The notes below the pieces were generated by a model. It saw nothing but the letters and a program-made list of their open reading frames with translations, had not been told where the DNA came from and did not search any database. A DNA stretch of 64,000 bases from an uncultured Bacilli bacterium (GTDB lineage Bacteria; Bacillota_I; Bacilli_A; RF39; UBA660), in assembly GCA_934086185.1 (NCBI GenBank), contig CAKOHW010000002.1, positions 1-64,000 on the forward strand, written 5' to 3'. The position numbers were made by a program, and so were the translations under genes. Of this stretch, positions 44,704 through 54,288 are shown piece after piece (within the stretch, counting starts at the first letter, position 1; each line of letters starts with the position of its first letter).

Positions 44704-47250
44704 TTATTTACATAATCGTTTTAATTCATTATTAATAAATTCTAATCTATTCTTTTCTAATTCTAACGCTTCTCTATCTTTCATTACTACTTCTTTAGGA
44801 GCTTTATTTACATAATTTTCATTACTTAATAATTTTTCACGTCTTCCTATACTATTTAATAAAGTATCTTTTTCTTTTTCTAATACACTTATTTCATTAT
44901 CAATATTACTACTATTATCAAAATAAATACTAATATCATAATCATATAAATTTACATTTACTTTATCATTATATGCAGATTTATTAACAACTTTATCATT
45001 TAATTTTAATAAATCAAATAATAACTTATTTTCTACATTTGTTATAACTTCAAATTCTTTACCACAATTAATATCATGTAATTTATTTCTAAATAATGTT
45101 ACATATTCTAATAATTCTTTTATTTCTTTTTCTTCTTTAGTATATTCAAAATCTCTATCATATTCTGGATACTTACTAATCATGATAGACTCACTATCTT
45201 TATTAGGCAACATCTTATATATTTCCTCAGTTACATAAGGCATAAATGGATGTAACATTTTTAATATATTAATTAATACAGTTAACAATACAGACTTAGT
45301 AGTATCATTTTGATTAAATTTACTCATTTCTATATAATTATCACAAAAATCTGTCCATATGAAATCATATAATGTTGAACCAACTATATTAAAATCATAC
45401 TTTTCCATATGTTTAGTAACTAAAGTAATAGTACTATTCATTTTACTTAAAATATATTTATCTTGTTTATCTAAATTATCATAAGTAAAATTATCCATAT
45501 CAAAATCTTCCACATTCATTAATACATAACGTGATGCATTCCATAATTTATTAATGAAATTCCATACACCTTTAACTTTTTCTTCATCATATCTTAAATC
45601 TTGTCCAGGTGCAGAACTACTTGCTAAGAAAAATCTTAATGAATCAGCTCCATATTCATCAATAACATCCATAGGATCTACTCCATTACCAAGACTTTTA
45701 GACATTTTTCTTCCAATTTTATCTCTAATTAAACCATGTATTAAACAATCTTTAAATGGTCTTTTATCAGTTAAATATAATCCTTGGAATACCATTCTAC
45801 ATACCCAAAAGAAAATAATATCATACCCAGTAACTAAAACATCAGTTGGATAATATTTTTCCAAGTCACTAGTCTTATCTGGCCATCCAAAAGTACTAAA
45901 AGGCCATAAAGCACTTGAAAACCATGTATCTAATACATCTTCATCTTGTACCCATCCATCTTCACTTGGAGCAGTTTCACTTACATAAACTTCATCGCCT
46001 TTATACCAAACTGGTATTCTATGTCCCCACCATAATTGACGAGAAATACACCAATCATGACAATCTTCCATCCAATGATTTAATATTTTTTCAAATCTTT
46101 CTGGAACAAAATTAACTTTTTCTTTACTGTTTTTTTGAGTATCTAATACTCTTTTTGCCAAAGTTTCCATACGTACAAACCATTGTTTAGATAAATATGG
46201 TTCTACCATAACTCCAGTACGTTCAGAATGTCCTACTGAATGTGTTATAGGTTCTATTTCAATTAATAATCCACTATTTTCTAAATCTTCAACTAATCTT
46301 TTTCTACATTCAAATCTATCTAAACCAGAATATATACCTGCATTATCATTCATAGTACCATCTGGATTTAATACTTTTATACGTTCAAGATTATGTCTTT
46401 CTCCTACTTCAAAGTCATTAGGATCATGTGCTGGAGTAATTTTAACTACACCTGTACCAAATTCAGGATCAGCATGCAAATCAGCAATAATAGGAATTTT
46501 TTTATTAACTATTGGTAATATTACATACTTTCCAACATACTCACTATAACGTTCATCATTTGGATTAACTGCAACAGCAGTATCTCCAAATAATGTTTCA
46601 GGTCTAGTTGTAGCAACACGTAAATACTTTTCAGTCCCTTCTATATAATATTTTAAATGATAAAATGCACCTTCTACATCTTTATATATAACTTCTTCAT
46701 TAGATAATGCAGTTTTTGCTTCAGGATCCCAATTAATAATACGTTCTCCTCTATAAATTAAACCTTCATTATACATTTTTACAAATGTTTTAGTAACTGC
46801 TTTATTTAAACCTTCATCTAAAGTGAAACGTTCTTTTGAATACGCTAAAGATAAACCTAATTTACCCCATTGACTTCTTATATTAGAAGCATATTCTTCT
46901 TTCCATTTCCAAGCCTCTTTTAAGAATCCTTCACGTCCTAATTCATATTTATTTATTCCTTCACTCTTTAATCTTGCAACAACTTTAGCCTCAGTCGCTA
47001 TAGCAGCATGATCCATTCCAGGTAACCATAAAGTATCAAAACCTTGCATTCTTTTAAATCTAATTATAATATCTTGTAAAGTAGTATCCCATGCATGTCC
47101 TAAATGTAATTTACCAGTTACATTAGGAGGTGGAATAACTATAGAAAATTTACCTTTATTATTATTTGTAGGTTCAAAATATCCTTTACCTTTCCAATTT
47201 TCATACTTTCCTTCTTCTACACTTAAATGATTATATTTCTTATCTAACAT
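44704..47250 (-). CDS. valS: Valyl-tRNA synthetase
   Basis: ValS charges tRNA-Val and edits threonyl-tRNA-Val. The 848-aa class I enzyme has the HIGH motif in PNVTGKLHLGHAWD near residue 45, the editing domain (TTRPETLFGDTAVAVNP), the KMSKS motif GRKMSKSLGNGVDP near residue 517, the anticodon-binding domain, and the C-terminal coiled coil rich in Lys/Glu that is characteristic of ValS. Length fits. Its start overlaps the stop of the HD-domain gene by 11 bases; both lie behind a T-box leader. Confidence 0.97.
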   Translation of the reverse strand: MLDKKYNHLSVEEGKYENWKGKGYFEPTNNNKGKFSIVIPPPNVTGKLHLGHAWDTTLQDIIIRFKRMQGFDTLWLPGMDHAAIATEAKVVARLKSEGINKYELGREGFLKEAWKWKEEYASNIRSQWGKLGLSLAYSKERFTLDEGLNKAVTKTFVKMYNEGLIYRGERIINWDPEAKTALSNEEVIYKDVEGAFYHLKYYIEGTEKYLRVATTRPETLFGDTAVAVNPNDERYSEYVGKYVILPIVNKKIPIIADLHADPEFGTGVVKITPAHDPNDFEVGERHNLERIKVLNPDGTMNDNAGIYSGLDRFECRKRLVEDLENSGLLIEIEPITHSVGHSERTGVMVEPYLSKQWFVRMETLAKRVLDTQKNSKEKVNFVPERFEKILNHWMEDCHDWCISRQLWWGHRIPVWYKGDEVYVSETAPSEDGWVQDEDVLDTWFSSALWPFSTFGWPDKTSDLEKYYPTDVLVTGYDIIFFWVCRMVFQGLYLTDKRPFKDCLIHGLIRDKIGRKMSKSLGNGVDPMDVIDEYGADSLRFFLASSSAPGQDLRYDEEKVKGVWNFINKLWNASRYVLMNVEDFDMDNFTYDNLDKQDKYILSKMNSTITLVTKHMEKYDFNIVGSTLYDFIWTDFCDNYIEMSKFNQNDTTKSVLLTVLINILKMLHPFMPYVTEEIYKMLPNKDSESIMISKYPEYDRDFEYTKEEKEIKELLEYVTLFRNKLHDINCGKEFEVITNVENKLLFDLLKLNDKVVNKSAYNDKVNVNLYDYDISIYFDNSSNIDNEISVLEKEKDTLLNSIGRREKLLSNENYVNKAPKEVVMKDREALELEKNRLEFINNELKRLCK

Positions 47251-47971
47251 AACTATTCACCCTTTCATCAATATACTTATTAACATAATCAAAATATTCT
47301 TTAAACATCTCTTTATTAATAATTTGACTATATATCTTATCAATAAGTTTATTATCTTTCAAATGTTTAAAAGAATAATCATAATTTAAATCAAATACAA
47401 AAGCCAAATATAATAATACTTTATCATTTAAACTCTTAACATCTTTATAACTAATAACTTTTCTATTATAAAAATCATCTTTAATCTTATCACTAATAGG
47501 TTCATTACATTCCATTATTAACTCTTTATCAATACTAAAAAGATAAAATATATCTAACTTATCAGCATCTCTAACAACTTTACAAATCTTTTTATTATGT
47601 TCACTTATATTAGTAGGTATAAAAGCTTTATTATGATACTTAATAACATCATAAATTTCATCATACATACTAATATCTTTTTCATAATCTAATATTTCAC
47701 TATTACCAAATAATAAAGAAACACCCAAATCTCCATGATCTATAGAATGTATATCACTATAAGTTTCATAATCTTTCCACTGAGTAAATCTCCCATAATC
47801 ATGTAATAAACCACTCACAGTACATATATGTTCATCCTTAATATCAAAATTAGATTTTTTAGCAATAGCAGTTGCAATATCCATAACTCTTAAAGAATGT
47901 TCATATTTATACTTAATCTCTCTTATATTCAAATCAAATTTTTTAACATAATCATAAAATACTTCTTTCAT
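47240..47971 (-). CDS. HD-domain hydrolase co-transcribed with valS
   Basis: The 243-aa protein has a typical HD phosphohydrolase pattern: HSLRVMDIATAIA, then GLLHDYGRFTQW with the metal-binding His-Asp pair, SIDHGDLGVSLL, and RDADKLDIFYLF near residue 140, as in members that act on nucleotides or other phosphoesters. The substrate is unknown. It is the first gene after the T-box and its 3' end overlaps valS, so it is induced together with valS when valine is scarce (inference). Confidence 0.85.
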   Translation of the reverse strand: MKEVFYDYVKKFDLNIREIKYKYEHSLRVMDIATAIAKKSNFDIKDEHICTVSGLLHDYGRFTQWKDYETYSDIHSIDHGDLGVSLLFGNSEILDYEKDISMYDEIYDVIKYHNKAFIPTNISEHNKKICKVVRDADKLDIFYLFSIDKELIMECNEPISDKIKDDFYNRKVISYKDVKSLNDKVLLYLAFVFDLNYDYSFKHLKDNKLIDKIYSQIINKEMFKEYFDYVNKYIDERVNSYVR

Positions 47972-47992
47972 TTATACAATCCTCCAAACAAT

Positions 47993-48235
47993 AAAAAAAC
48001 ACGTATATTTCTAAGGACGAAATACCGTGTTACCACCTTAATTCATGTATAATAATACATCTCAATACTTTAACGCAGTTAACGTAATATTCTACTAAAT
48101 TCAAATATTCTGCTCCATCGCTACCTTCTATTAATTCATTTATTAGTTTACACCAACCACTAACTCTCTATAAAACAAATTAATATACTCCTCAACTTCA
48201 TTGCATTTTCTATATTATAAATTATTTATTTTATT
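47993..48235 (-). promoter_or_regulatory. T-box riboswitch, probably valine-specific
   Basis: In minus-strand sense the T-box AAGGTGGTAACACGG is followed by TATTTCGTCCTTAGAAATA and a terminator stem AACACG/CGTGTT ending in TTTTTT. Upstream, stem I shows the AG-bulge AGAGAG, the apical GGTTGGTG loop and the lower arms ATTAATTTGTTT/AAATGAATTAAT. A candidate specifier codon GUA (Val) lies at 48122-48124 in AGAAGGTAGCG. It controls the HD gene and valS by antitermination with uncharged tRNA-Val. Confidence 0.92.
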
Positions 48236-48252
48236 TTTTCAATAAAAACTTA

Positions 48253-48281
48253 TTGAGTTATAAATTATTTTATTATATAAT
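48253..48281 (+). promoter_or_regulatory. Sigma-A-type promoter of the GspE/PilB-like ATPase gene
   Basis: TTGAGT and a consensus TATAAT separated by exactly 17 bp, 27 nt before the ATG with AGAGGTG ribosome site. Confidence 0.75.
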
Positions 48282-48307
48282 AATTCTAGAATAGAAAGAG
48301 GTGTAAT

Positions 48308-49711
48308 ATGGAACAAGAAAATAATATGTATAGTGATATAATTGCACCTCAAGAAAGCAACGCAAGTGAAAATAAAACATTCATGAAAACATATGATTAT
48401 GACAATGTTGCAATAACTGACATTGTTAATAACATTATAATAGATTCTATAAATAATAAAGCATCAGATATACACTTCAATCCTACCGAAGACGGTATAG
48501 TTATAAGGATACGTATAGATGGTGAATTAAGAAATTATGCTAAAGTACCAGGATATGTAAAAAAGAATATGATTACAAGAATAAAAATATTAGCAGGTAT
48601 GAATATAACTGAAAGTAGAGTCCCTCAAGATGGAGCTATAAAGCAAAAAATATTAGATAAAGACGTTGACTTGCGTGTGTCTTCACTTCCTACTAATATG
48701 GGTGAAAACATAGTTATTCGTATCCTAGATTATACAATGAGTAGTCAAGGAATAGAAACACTAGGTTTTAACGAAACAAACTTAAAAAAATTAATTAAAA
48801 TGATGAGTGAACCAAATGGTATTATATTAGTAACTGGTGCTACTGGATCAGGTAAATCAACAACAGTATACTCTATTCTACAAAGACTTAATACTACAGA
48901 TAGAAATATTATTACAGTAGAAGACCCAATAGAAATGAATATACCCGGTATCAACCAAGTACAAGTTATAAGTGATATTGGATTAACATTTGCAGCAAGC
49001 CTACGTAGTATATTACGTCAAGACCCCGATATAATAATGATCGGAGAAATAAGAGACGACGAAACTGCTCAAATAGCAGTTCGTGCATCAATCACTGGAC
49101 ACTTAGTACTATCTACAATACATACAAATAGTGCATTAAATACTATAGAAAGATTACTAGATATGAATATTGAAAGATACTTACTAGGTACTGCACTTAC
49201 AGGTATCATAAGCCAAAAATTAACTAAAAAATTATGCCCATATTGTAGAGAAACTAGACCAACAAATGATTATGAAAAGAAAGTATTTAAAAATAGTTTA
49301 AATTTAGACATTAATGAAATATATCAAGCAAAAGGCTGTGACAAATGTCACGAAGGCTATAAAGGCCGTGTTGCATTACACGAAGTATTATTAATAGATC
49401 AAGAAATAAGAGATGCTATAACAAATAATATGAGAAAAGACGAATTAAGAGATTTAGTTTATGGAACAGGTACTATAACAATGTTACAAGATGGTCTAAC
49501 AAAAGTAATAAACGGTGATACTACATTTGAAGAATTAATGAAAGCAATAGATATTGATGATAGCGACCTAACAAGTGATGGATTAAAAGAGTCTCTTATA
49601 ATAGCAGAAAAAAATAAAGATATTTTAAAAAATAACGCAAACTATAAAAAACTACAAGAAAAAAATGATACTGATTACGAAGTATTCGACCTAGATTTCT
49701 TAAACAAATAA
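48308..49711 (+). CDS. GspE/PulE/PilB-type secretion or type IV pilus ATPase
   Basis: Hexameric ATPases of this family drive assembly of type IV pili, competence pseudopili (ComGA) or type II secretion. The 467-aa protein has Walker A VTGATGSGKSTTVYS, Asp-box ITVEDPIE, Walker B DIIMIGEIRDDETA and the His-box LVLSTIHTNSA. A zinc-binding CPYC ... CDKC pair follows near residue 320-350. The N-terminus is short, without a full GspE-N domain, so it is closer to ComGA/short PilB. No GspF-type inner-membrane partner or pilin gene with a prepilin motif is in the window. It is monocistronic and converges on a TasA-like gene. Confidence 0.92.
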   Translation: MEQENNMYSDIIAPQESNASENKTFMKTYDYDNVAITDIVNNIIIDSINNKASDIHFNPTEDGIVIRIRIDGELRNYAKVPGYVKKNMITRIKILAGMNITESRVPQDGAIKQKILDKDVDLRVSSLPTNMGENIVIRILDYTMSSQGIETLGFNETNLKKLIKMMSEPNGIILVTGATGSGKSTTVYSILQRLNTTDRNIITVEDPIEMNIPGINQVQVISDIGLTFAASLRSILRQDPDIIMIGEIRDDETAQIAVRASITGHLVLSTIHTNSALNTIERLLDMNIERYLLGTALTGIISQKLTKKLCPYCRETRPTNDYEKKVFKNSLNLDINEIYQAKGCDKCHEGYKGRVALHEVLLIDQEIRDAITNNMRKDELRDLVYGTGTITMLQDGLTKVINGDTTFEELMKAIDIDDSDLTSDGLKESLIIAEKNKDILKNNANYKKLQEKNDTDYEVFDLDFLNK

Positions 49712-49733
49712 AAAGCCATAAAAGGCTTTTTTA
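49711..49733. terminator. Bidirectional terminator after the ATPase gene
   Basis: AAAAGCC/GGCTTTT stem with a 6-nt loop; T-runs on both sides serve the ATPase gene and the convergent surface protein. Confidence 0.75.
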
Positions 49734-51620
49734 ATTTTCTAAAATTTTATACGGATTATCTATTGTTCCATCTCCACTCAATAATTGTGAACCAGTAGCT
49801 AAAGTAATTGAAGGACGAACAGTTGCAAAAGTTTCTTTAGATTCAAGAGCAAGTAAACTATTATCTATATTTACATAAGCAACACTATCACTATATCCAT
49901 CGAAGAAAAATGAACGAGACAAAGTCCAATATATAGTTTGTGAGTTAGTATATAAATAATTTCCTCTACATGCATTATATACTTCGAATGCAATATTTCC
50001 AGCATATATAATTTCATCCGCTGTTAATGTTCCTATATAATCACTTACACTATCTTCTTCACTTGAACATTTAAACGTAGCAGTTTTATCTCCACCTACA
50101 CCCATCATTCTTTTTCCTACCAAATAAAGATATCCACTTTTATTATTTTCTAATGTTAATGCTTCATCTGTTGTTAATAATGCACCTGTATCATTACTAT
50201 ATTTATAACCATCACTGCCTCCCAAACACCACTTTTCATTTTTTAAATATAATTTCTTATCTTCTAATCCACTTGATATATACCATGTTTTTAATGTTGT
50301 ATATAATCCTCCACTATAATTTTCATAATCAGCATAATATTTGCTATTAATTGTTTTATAACCATATGCTATTTTTGCCCCATTATTTATTAAAGCAGAT
50401 GTTGTATCTGATGATGTTATTGTACTACATAACCCCTCTTTTGCTAAGATTATTTTTATACTTCCATCACCTTCTACACGTACAACTCTCCAACACATAT
50501 TATTAAATTCTATATAATTATCTTTTACTCCACCCCTATAATAATAACTATAACCATAATCATCTTCTGCCATAGATAATGTTGATTCTGTCGGATATGA
50601 TACTGCTAACATTTTTTTGATTTTTATTGATACTGAACTTGTACTGCTTACTGGAGCTTCCGTTACTTTATATATATTTTCTAAATCCGTCGTTGTTTTT
50701 TTAGTATCTGTACTTGATGAATTATTATATACATAATTATCTACTAAATATTTTCCAATTAATGTTTTATTACATGTTCCGTCATTATACTTGCATGTAG
50801 AAACTCCTGTTAATGTGAATTTACCAGTACTTTCATCAACTTTATACCCAGTTCCATATGTCCAATAGTAACCCTGATATGTTGTTGAGACATTATATAT
50901 TAATCTTTCATCTATTTCTTCAGTTGCTCTATCAGTATAGTATTTATAATTAGGTATTTCTTGAGCCGGAATTGTTAACGGAGTTGCACTAAATGTTGTC
51001 CCATTATTTTCTAACTTTGCATTATTTATTATTGCATAAGCTAACGTTGTTGGTTCATATGGCATAAATTCCCCATTAATATTCTTACTAAATATTTGTA
51101 ATTTTGCTTGTAATATTTTTCCCATATCCACACTTTGATCTGTACCTGTATCTTTATATGTGAATGTAAATGTATATGTATGTGTTTTTTTAGGCTCTAT
51201 TTCATTTGTAACTAACTCTTTTATGCCGTTTGGAAAGGTTGTCTCTATTGTTACTTTGTTACATGCTATAGTTCCGTTAGTACTACAGTCTAATGTATAT
51301 TTTATATCATCAGTTCTTTCAAATGTATTTACAACATCTATTAAATATAAACCATATTCTATATTTACATTTCCTTCGTTTTTTACTGTGAATGTTTTAG
51401 TATATTCAGTATTACTTGGAAATAAGTTTTCTCCACCTACTACCCCATCACTACCATCATTATATACTAATAATAAATCTGCCGCTGTTACATCTATAGA
51501 TTTATTATTAGTGTTTCCTTGTATTCTTGTTAAATAATATCCATATGTTAAACCAATAAGTGCTAAACTTACTATAGATATTCCTACAATGCTTATTATT
51601 ATTTTTTGTTTTCTACTCAT
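49731..51620 (-). CDS. TasA-like surface protein paralog B
   Basis: The 629-aa protein starts MSRKQKIIISIVGISIVSL and continues LIGLTYGYYLTRIQGNTN, the same N-terminal signature as the other two paralogs, then a TasA/camelysin-like beta domain (residues 35-175), a central part with CKYNDGTC, the shared module YSYYYRGGVKDNYIEFNNMC with VRVEGDGSIK, and the end RPSITLATG ... GDGTIDNPYKI. No LPXTG. It shares both the N- and C-terminal modules with paralog A. Unlike A and C it does not carry the conserved hairpin leader; instead a large structured RNA lies upstream. Confidence 0.8.
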   Translation of the reverse strand: MSRKQKIIISIVGISIVSLALIGLTYGYYLTRIQGNTNNKSIDVTAADLLLVYNDGSDGVVGGENLFPSNTEYTKTFTVKNEGNVNIEYGLYLIDVVNTFERTDDIKYTLDCSTNGTIACNKVTIETTFPNGIKELVTNEIEPKKTHTYTFTFTYKDTGTDQSVDMGKILQAKLQIFSKNINGEFMPYEPTTLAYAIINNAKLENNGTTFSATPLTIPAQEIPNYKYYTDRATEEIDERLIYNVSTTYQGYYWTYGTGYKVDESTGKFTLTGVSTCKYNDGTCNKTLIGKYLVDNYVYNNSSSTDTKKTTTDLENIYKVTEAPVSSTSSVSIKIKKMLAVSYPTESTLSMAEDDYGYSYYYRGGVKDNYIEFNNMCWRVVRVEGDGSIKIILAKEGLCSTITSSDTTSALINNGAKIAYGYKTINSKYYADYENYSGGLYTTLKTWYISSGLEDKKLYLKNEKWCLGGSDGYKYSNDTGALLTTDEALTLENNKSGYLYLVGKRMMGVGGDKTATFKCSSEEDSVSDYIGTLTADEIIYAGNIAFEVYNACRGNYLYTNSQTIYWTLSRSFFFDGYSDSVAYVNIDNSLLALESKETFATVRPSITLATGSQLLSGDGTIDNPYKILEN

Positions 51621-51712
51621 ATTAACTCAAACTTCCTATCTTTATACTTAAAGTTTATCAAATCATTTTATTATTTACAATATACAAATTTTGTTTTATA
51701 CTTAATTTAGTA

Positions 51713-51941
51713 GAACATCTAATTGATGGCTACCGTTTTTTTGGTAAGTGCTAATTATTTAATTAGCACTATTTTTATGACCAAAACTCCCTATTATCTA
51801 TATAGAAGGATGAATAGGAATACAATTACCATAATGATAATTGAACAGTCTAAAAACCTTATAATGAAAGTTTTTACTTTCAAGCTAAGTACCTACTTTT
51901 TCTACTTTAAAAATAGAAGGTAGCCATCAAACCAAATGTTC
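51713..51941 (-). ncRNA. Candidate large structured RNA or leader, about 229 nt, unassigned class
   Basis: Outer arms GAACAT (51713-51718) and GATGGCTACC (51725-51734) pair with GGTAGCCATC (51919-51928) and ATGTTC (51936-51941), giving a 16-bp interrupted closing stem. Inside are consecutive hairpins: GTTTTTTTGGT/ACCAAAAC enclosing a perfect AGTGCTAATTA/TAATTAGCACT; CCTATT/AATAGG; CAATTA/TAATTG; GAAAGT/ACTTTC; TTCTA/TAGAA. A promoter ends exactly at its minus-strand 5' end. It is followed after 92 nt by the start of surface paralog B. No T-run terminator follows directly. I could not match it to any known RNA class. Confidence 0.6.
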
Positions 51942-51949
51942 AAGACACT

Positions 51950-51977
51950 ATAATACTCATATAATTTATTATTTCAA
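51950..51977 (-). promoter_or_regulatory. Promoter of the structured RNA
   Basis: Minus-strand TTGAAA and TATTAT are 16 bp apart; the expected start lies about seven bases later, at the first base of the outer stem of the structured RNA. Confidence 0.6.
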
Positions 51978-52017
51978 TAATTTCGAAAAAACATTACAAA
52001 AAAAGAAATTACATAAA

Positions 52018-52194
52018 CTATAATTCCTTATCTTTATACATAATTAAACTACTAAAACAATATATTTGTTCTTCACCAGATATTCCAATACTAACATTAA
52101 ATTTAATATCAATAATATCTTTCCCTTCTATAAAAGAATTTATTGAATTTTCTAAATCACTTTCATGTCCTTCATCAAATACTTTTACTTTCAT
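52018..52194 (-). CDS. cse60: Cse60-like sporulation protein
   Basis: The 58-aa protein MKVKVFDEGHESDLENSINS with IIDIKFNVS and EQIYCFSSLIMY resembles B. subtilis Cse60, a small protein made in the mother cell under sigma E. Function is unknown. GGTGAT precedes the ATG at 52194, which fits better than the upstream ATG at 52218. It ends the minus-strand run rnfC-rnfD-cse60. Moderately confident because the protein is very short. Confidence 0.7.
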   Translation of the reverse strand: MKVKVFDEGHESDLENSINSFIEGKDIIDIKFNVSIGISGEEQIYCFSSLIMYKDKEL

Positions 52195-52234
52195 ATTATC
52201 ACCAAATACATTATACAAAACATATTTGTCAAAA

Positions 52235-53119
52235 TTACTCGAATTTTAAATCTATTAAACTATTTAATATACTTGCTATAAATATTCCACCAAAACTAGA
52301 TAACTGTGGTTGTATTAAATATAATAAGAAAGTAAACACCCCAACTAATATTCCATATATAATTTGTCCATTCTTAGTATAACTACTACTAACAGTATCA
52401 GTAGCAATAAAAATAAAACTAAACATAATACCATTAGTAAATAATATATTCATAATATTCCCTATATCATTTTTAAATATAGAATATATAATAGTTAAAA
52501 TAGTAAAAGATATAATTGAAAATAAAGATACATTCTTCTTATATACTTTACTACAATACAATATAATAAAACTTATAATAAGTAATATAATATTCGTAGT
52601 AAAAATACCACCACTACCTTTACCAAATAAATAATCTATAGCATTCATATTAAAATGATTACTAACTTCATATGAATTTAAAAATGAAAACTCATGAAAT
52701 ATATTCATAATAAAAAATATAATTAAACTAGCTAACGCAACTATATTAACTTTATTATTCTTTATAAATTTAGATATAAACAATACTAAAAAAGTAACAA
52801 TACTAAATAAAAATAAATTAGTATTTATACTAGATACACTTGCTATTAAAACACCATATAACATATGAAAACTACTAAATAGTATATCACTAATATTTTT
52901 ATCACTCTTATTTATTTTCTCATAAATAATATTAGATAATATACCACATATTAACCCTATAATTATAAATAATAAAGGTTTAAACATACCTAATACATTA
53001 ACATATCCTTTAATATATAAACTAATACCATTCTTATAAAAACCAAATAATATTAAAGGAATTAAACTAATAAAATATATTAAACTTATTTTCTTTATTG
53101 AATTATCACTTTTTATCAT
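52235..53119 (-). CDS. RnfD/NqrB-family membrane subunit
   Basis: RnfD and NqrB are polytopic, FMN-carrying subunits of ion-pumping electron-transfer complexes. The 294-aa protein has about nine hydrophobic helices, with the family-like segments DYLFGKGSGGIFTTNI and FIFIATDTVSSSYTKNGQIIYGILVGV, corresponding to the conserved MATDPVTSP...GQLIYG region of RnfD. It is shorter than usual RnfD (about 310-350 aa). It overlaps the rnfC-like gene by 14 bases. No rnfA, B, E or G is in the window. Confidence 0.8.
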   Translation of the reverse strand: MIKSDNSIKKISLIYFISLIPLILFGFYKNGISLYIKGYVNVLGMFKPLLFIIIGLICGILSNIIYEKINKSDKNISDILFSSFHMLYGVLIASVSSINTNLFLFSIVTFLVLFISKFIKNNKVNIVALASLIIFFIMNIFHEFSFLNSYEVSNHFNMNAIDYLFGKGSGGIFTTNIILLIISFIILYCSKVYKKNVSLFSIISFTILTIIYSIFKNDIGNIMNILFTNGIMFSFIFIATDTVSSSYTKNGQIIYGILVGVFTFLLYLIQPQLSSFGGIFIASILNSLIDLKFE

Positions 53120-54224
53120 TATACACTACTCCCTTATGTAAATTAATCTTAGAAGGACATACATAACTACATATACCACATCCAATACATTTTTCTTTAT
53201 AACTTTTAGATTTCTTATTATTATTAAAATACATATATCTAGGATTTATATGTATAGGACAAGCACTAATACATTCTCCACAATTAATACAATTAGATTC
53301 TTTATAAAAAACATCATCACTAACAAATATACTACGTACATTATGATCTATTATAAAATTATTATTTTTTAAACTTATACCATTTAATAAACCATTAATA
53401 ATTACATGTTTATCTTTATCTATATTAAAATAATTTAATATATCTACTAAATTAGTACCTATCTTAACTCTAACTACTTTAGTATAATCTATATTATCTC
53501 CAGTCAAAGTAATAAACGTTTCACTCATAGGTCTCTTTCTTCTTAATATATTATACATATTAAGTACATCTTTTATATTTAAATACATAACATCGTAATT
53601 TTTATGCTTATAATTAGTTAATTTATTAACTAATATACTTTTAATACCAATACTAAAATCATTACTAAATAATTTTAAATCTATTTTAGGATATGTACCA
53701 ATATTATTAAACATATTATTAACACATTCTATATCACTATTATTCATTGCTAAAAAACATTTCTTAATATTCATTATATCTATTAATGCATCTATAGTAT
53801 CTAATATTTCTATAGTATATTCTTTTAACAAAGTATCATAAGTAACTTCACCCATATATTCATCTATACCATTTATTACTAATACTTTACTATTACTAGC
53901 AAAAGTATCTAAACCATACTCTTTAACCAAACATAAAAACTCTTCTTTAGTATAATCACTTAAATTTCTTTTTACACCCATTCTAGTCTTTAATTTATCT
54001 TTAAAATCATTTTCTATTACAATATACTTAATATTATTAATTTTAGTTAATCCTAAAACACTACCAGATACACTACTATTAACTTTTTTATCATCACTAT
54101 ATAATATTAATTCATTTTTATTTATATATTCTTTATCTTTAACTAATACTTTCATACCATCATAATATGGTAAATATATATAATCACTAGTTAAATAATC
54201 TTCTATTCTTTTTTTATTATTCAT
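53106..54224 (-). CDS. RnfC-like iron-sulfur subunit
   Basis: RnfC carries FMN/NADH-binding and two [4Fe-4S] clusters in the Rnf electron-transfer complex. The 372-aa protein ends with two ferredoxin motifs, CINCGECISACPIHINP near residue 311 and CIGCGICSYVCPSKINLHKG near residue 348. Its N-terminal part shows the RnfC beta-barrel (DYLTSDYIYLPYYDGMKVLV with VSGSVLGL). The SLBB-type middle resembles RnfC, but the usual Gly-rich flavin/NADH motif is not evident. About 70 aa shorter than typical RnfC. It is the first gene of a two-gene Rnf-like set. Confidence 0.82.
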   Translation of the reverse strand: MNNKKRIEDYLTSDYIYLPYYDGMKVLVKDKEYINKNELILYSDDKKVNSSVSGSVLGLTKINNIKYIVIENDFKDKLKTRMGVKRNLSDYTKEEFLCLVKEYGLDTFASNSKVLVINGIDEYMGEVTYDTLLKEYTIEILDTIDALIDIMNIKKCFLAMNNSDIECVNNMFNNIGTYPKIDLKLFSNDFSIGIKSILVNKLTNYKHKNYDVMYLNIKDVLNMYNILRRKRPMSETFITLTGDNIDYTKVVRVKIGTNLVDILNYFNIDKDKHVIINGLLNGISLKNNNFIIDHNVRSIFVSDDVFYKESNCINCGECISACPIHINPRYMYFNNNKKSKSYKEKCIGCGICSYVCPSKINLHKGVVYNDKK

Positions 54225-54288
54225 ATTCTACACCTACAATAATTATAAAAAAATAATAAAAAAAAAGCAATTAGTTTATAATAATCAC

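Noticed and set aside
51760..51770. CIRCE-like operator (TTAGCAC/GTGCTAA)
   Set aside because: The arms occur in the reverse order (GTGCTAA first), with a 2-nt loop rather than nine bases, so this is an RNA stem and not the HrcA operator.
51723..51923. 66-codon plus-strand ORF
   Set aside because: It coincides with the structured RNA candidate, lacks a ribosome site, and its composition follows the hairpin arms rather than a protein family.
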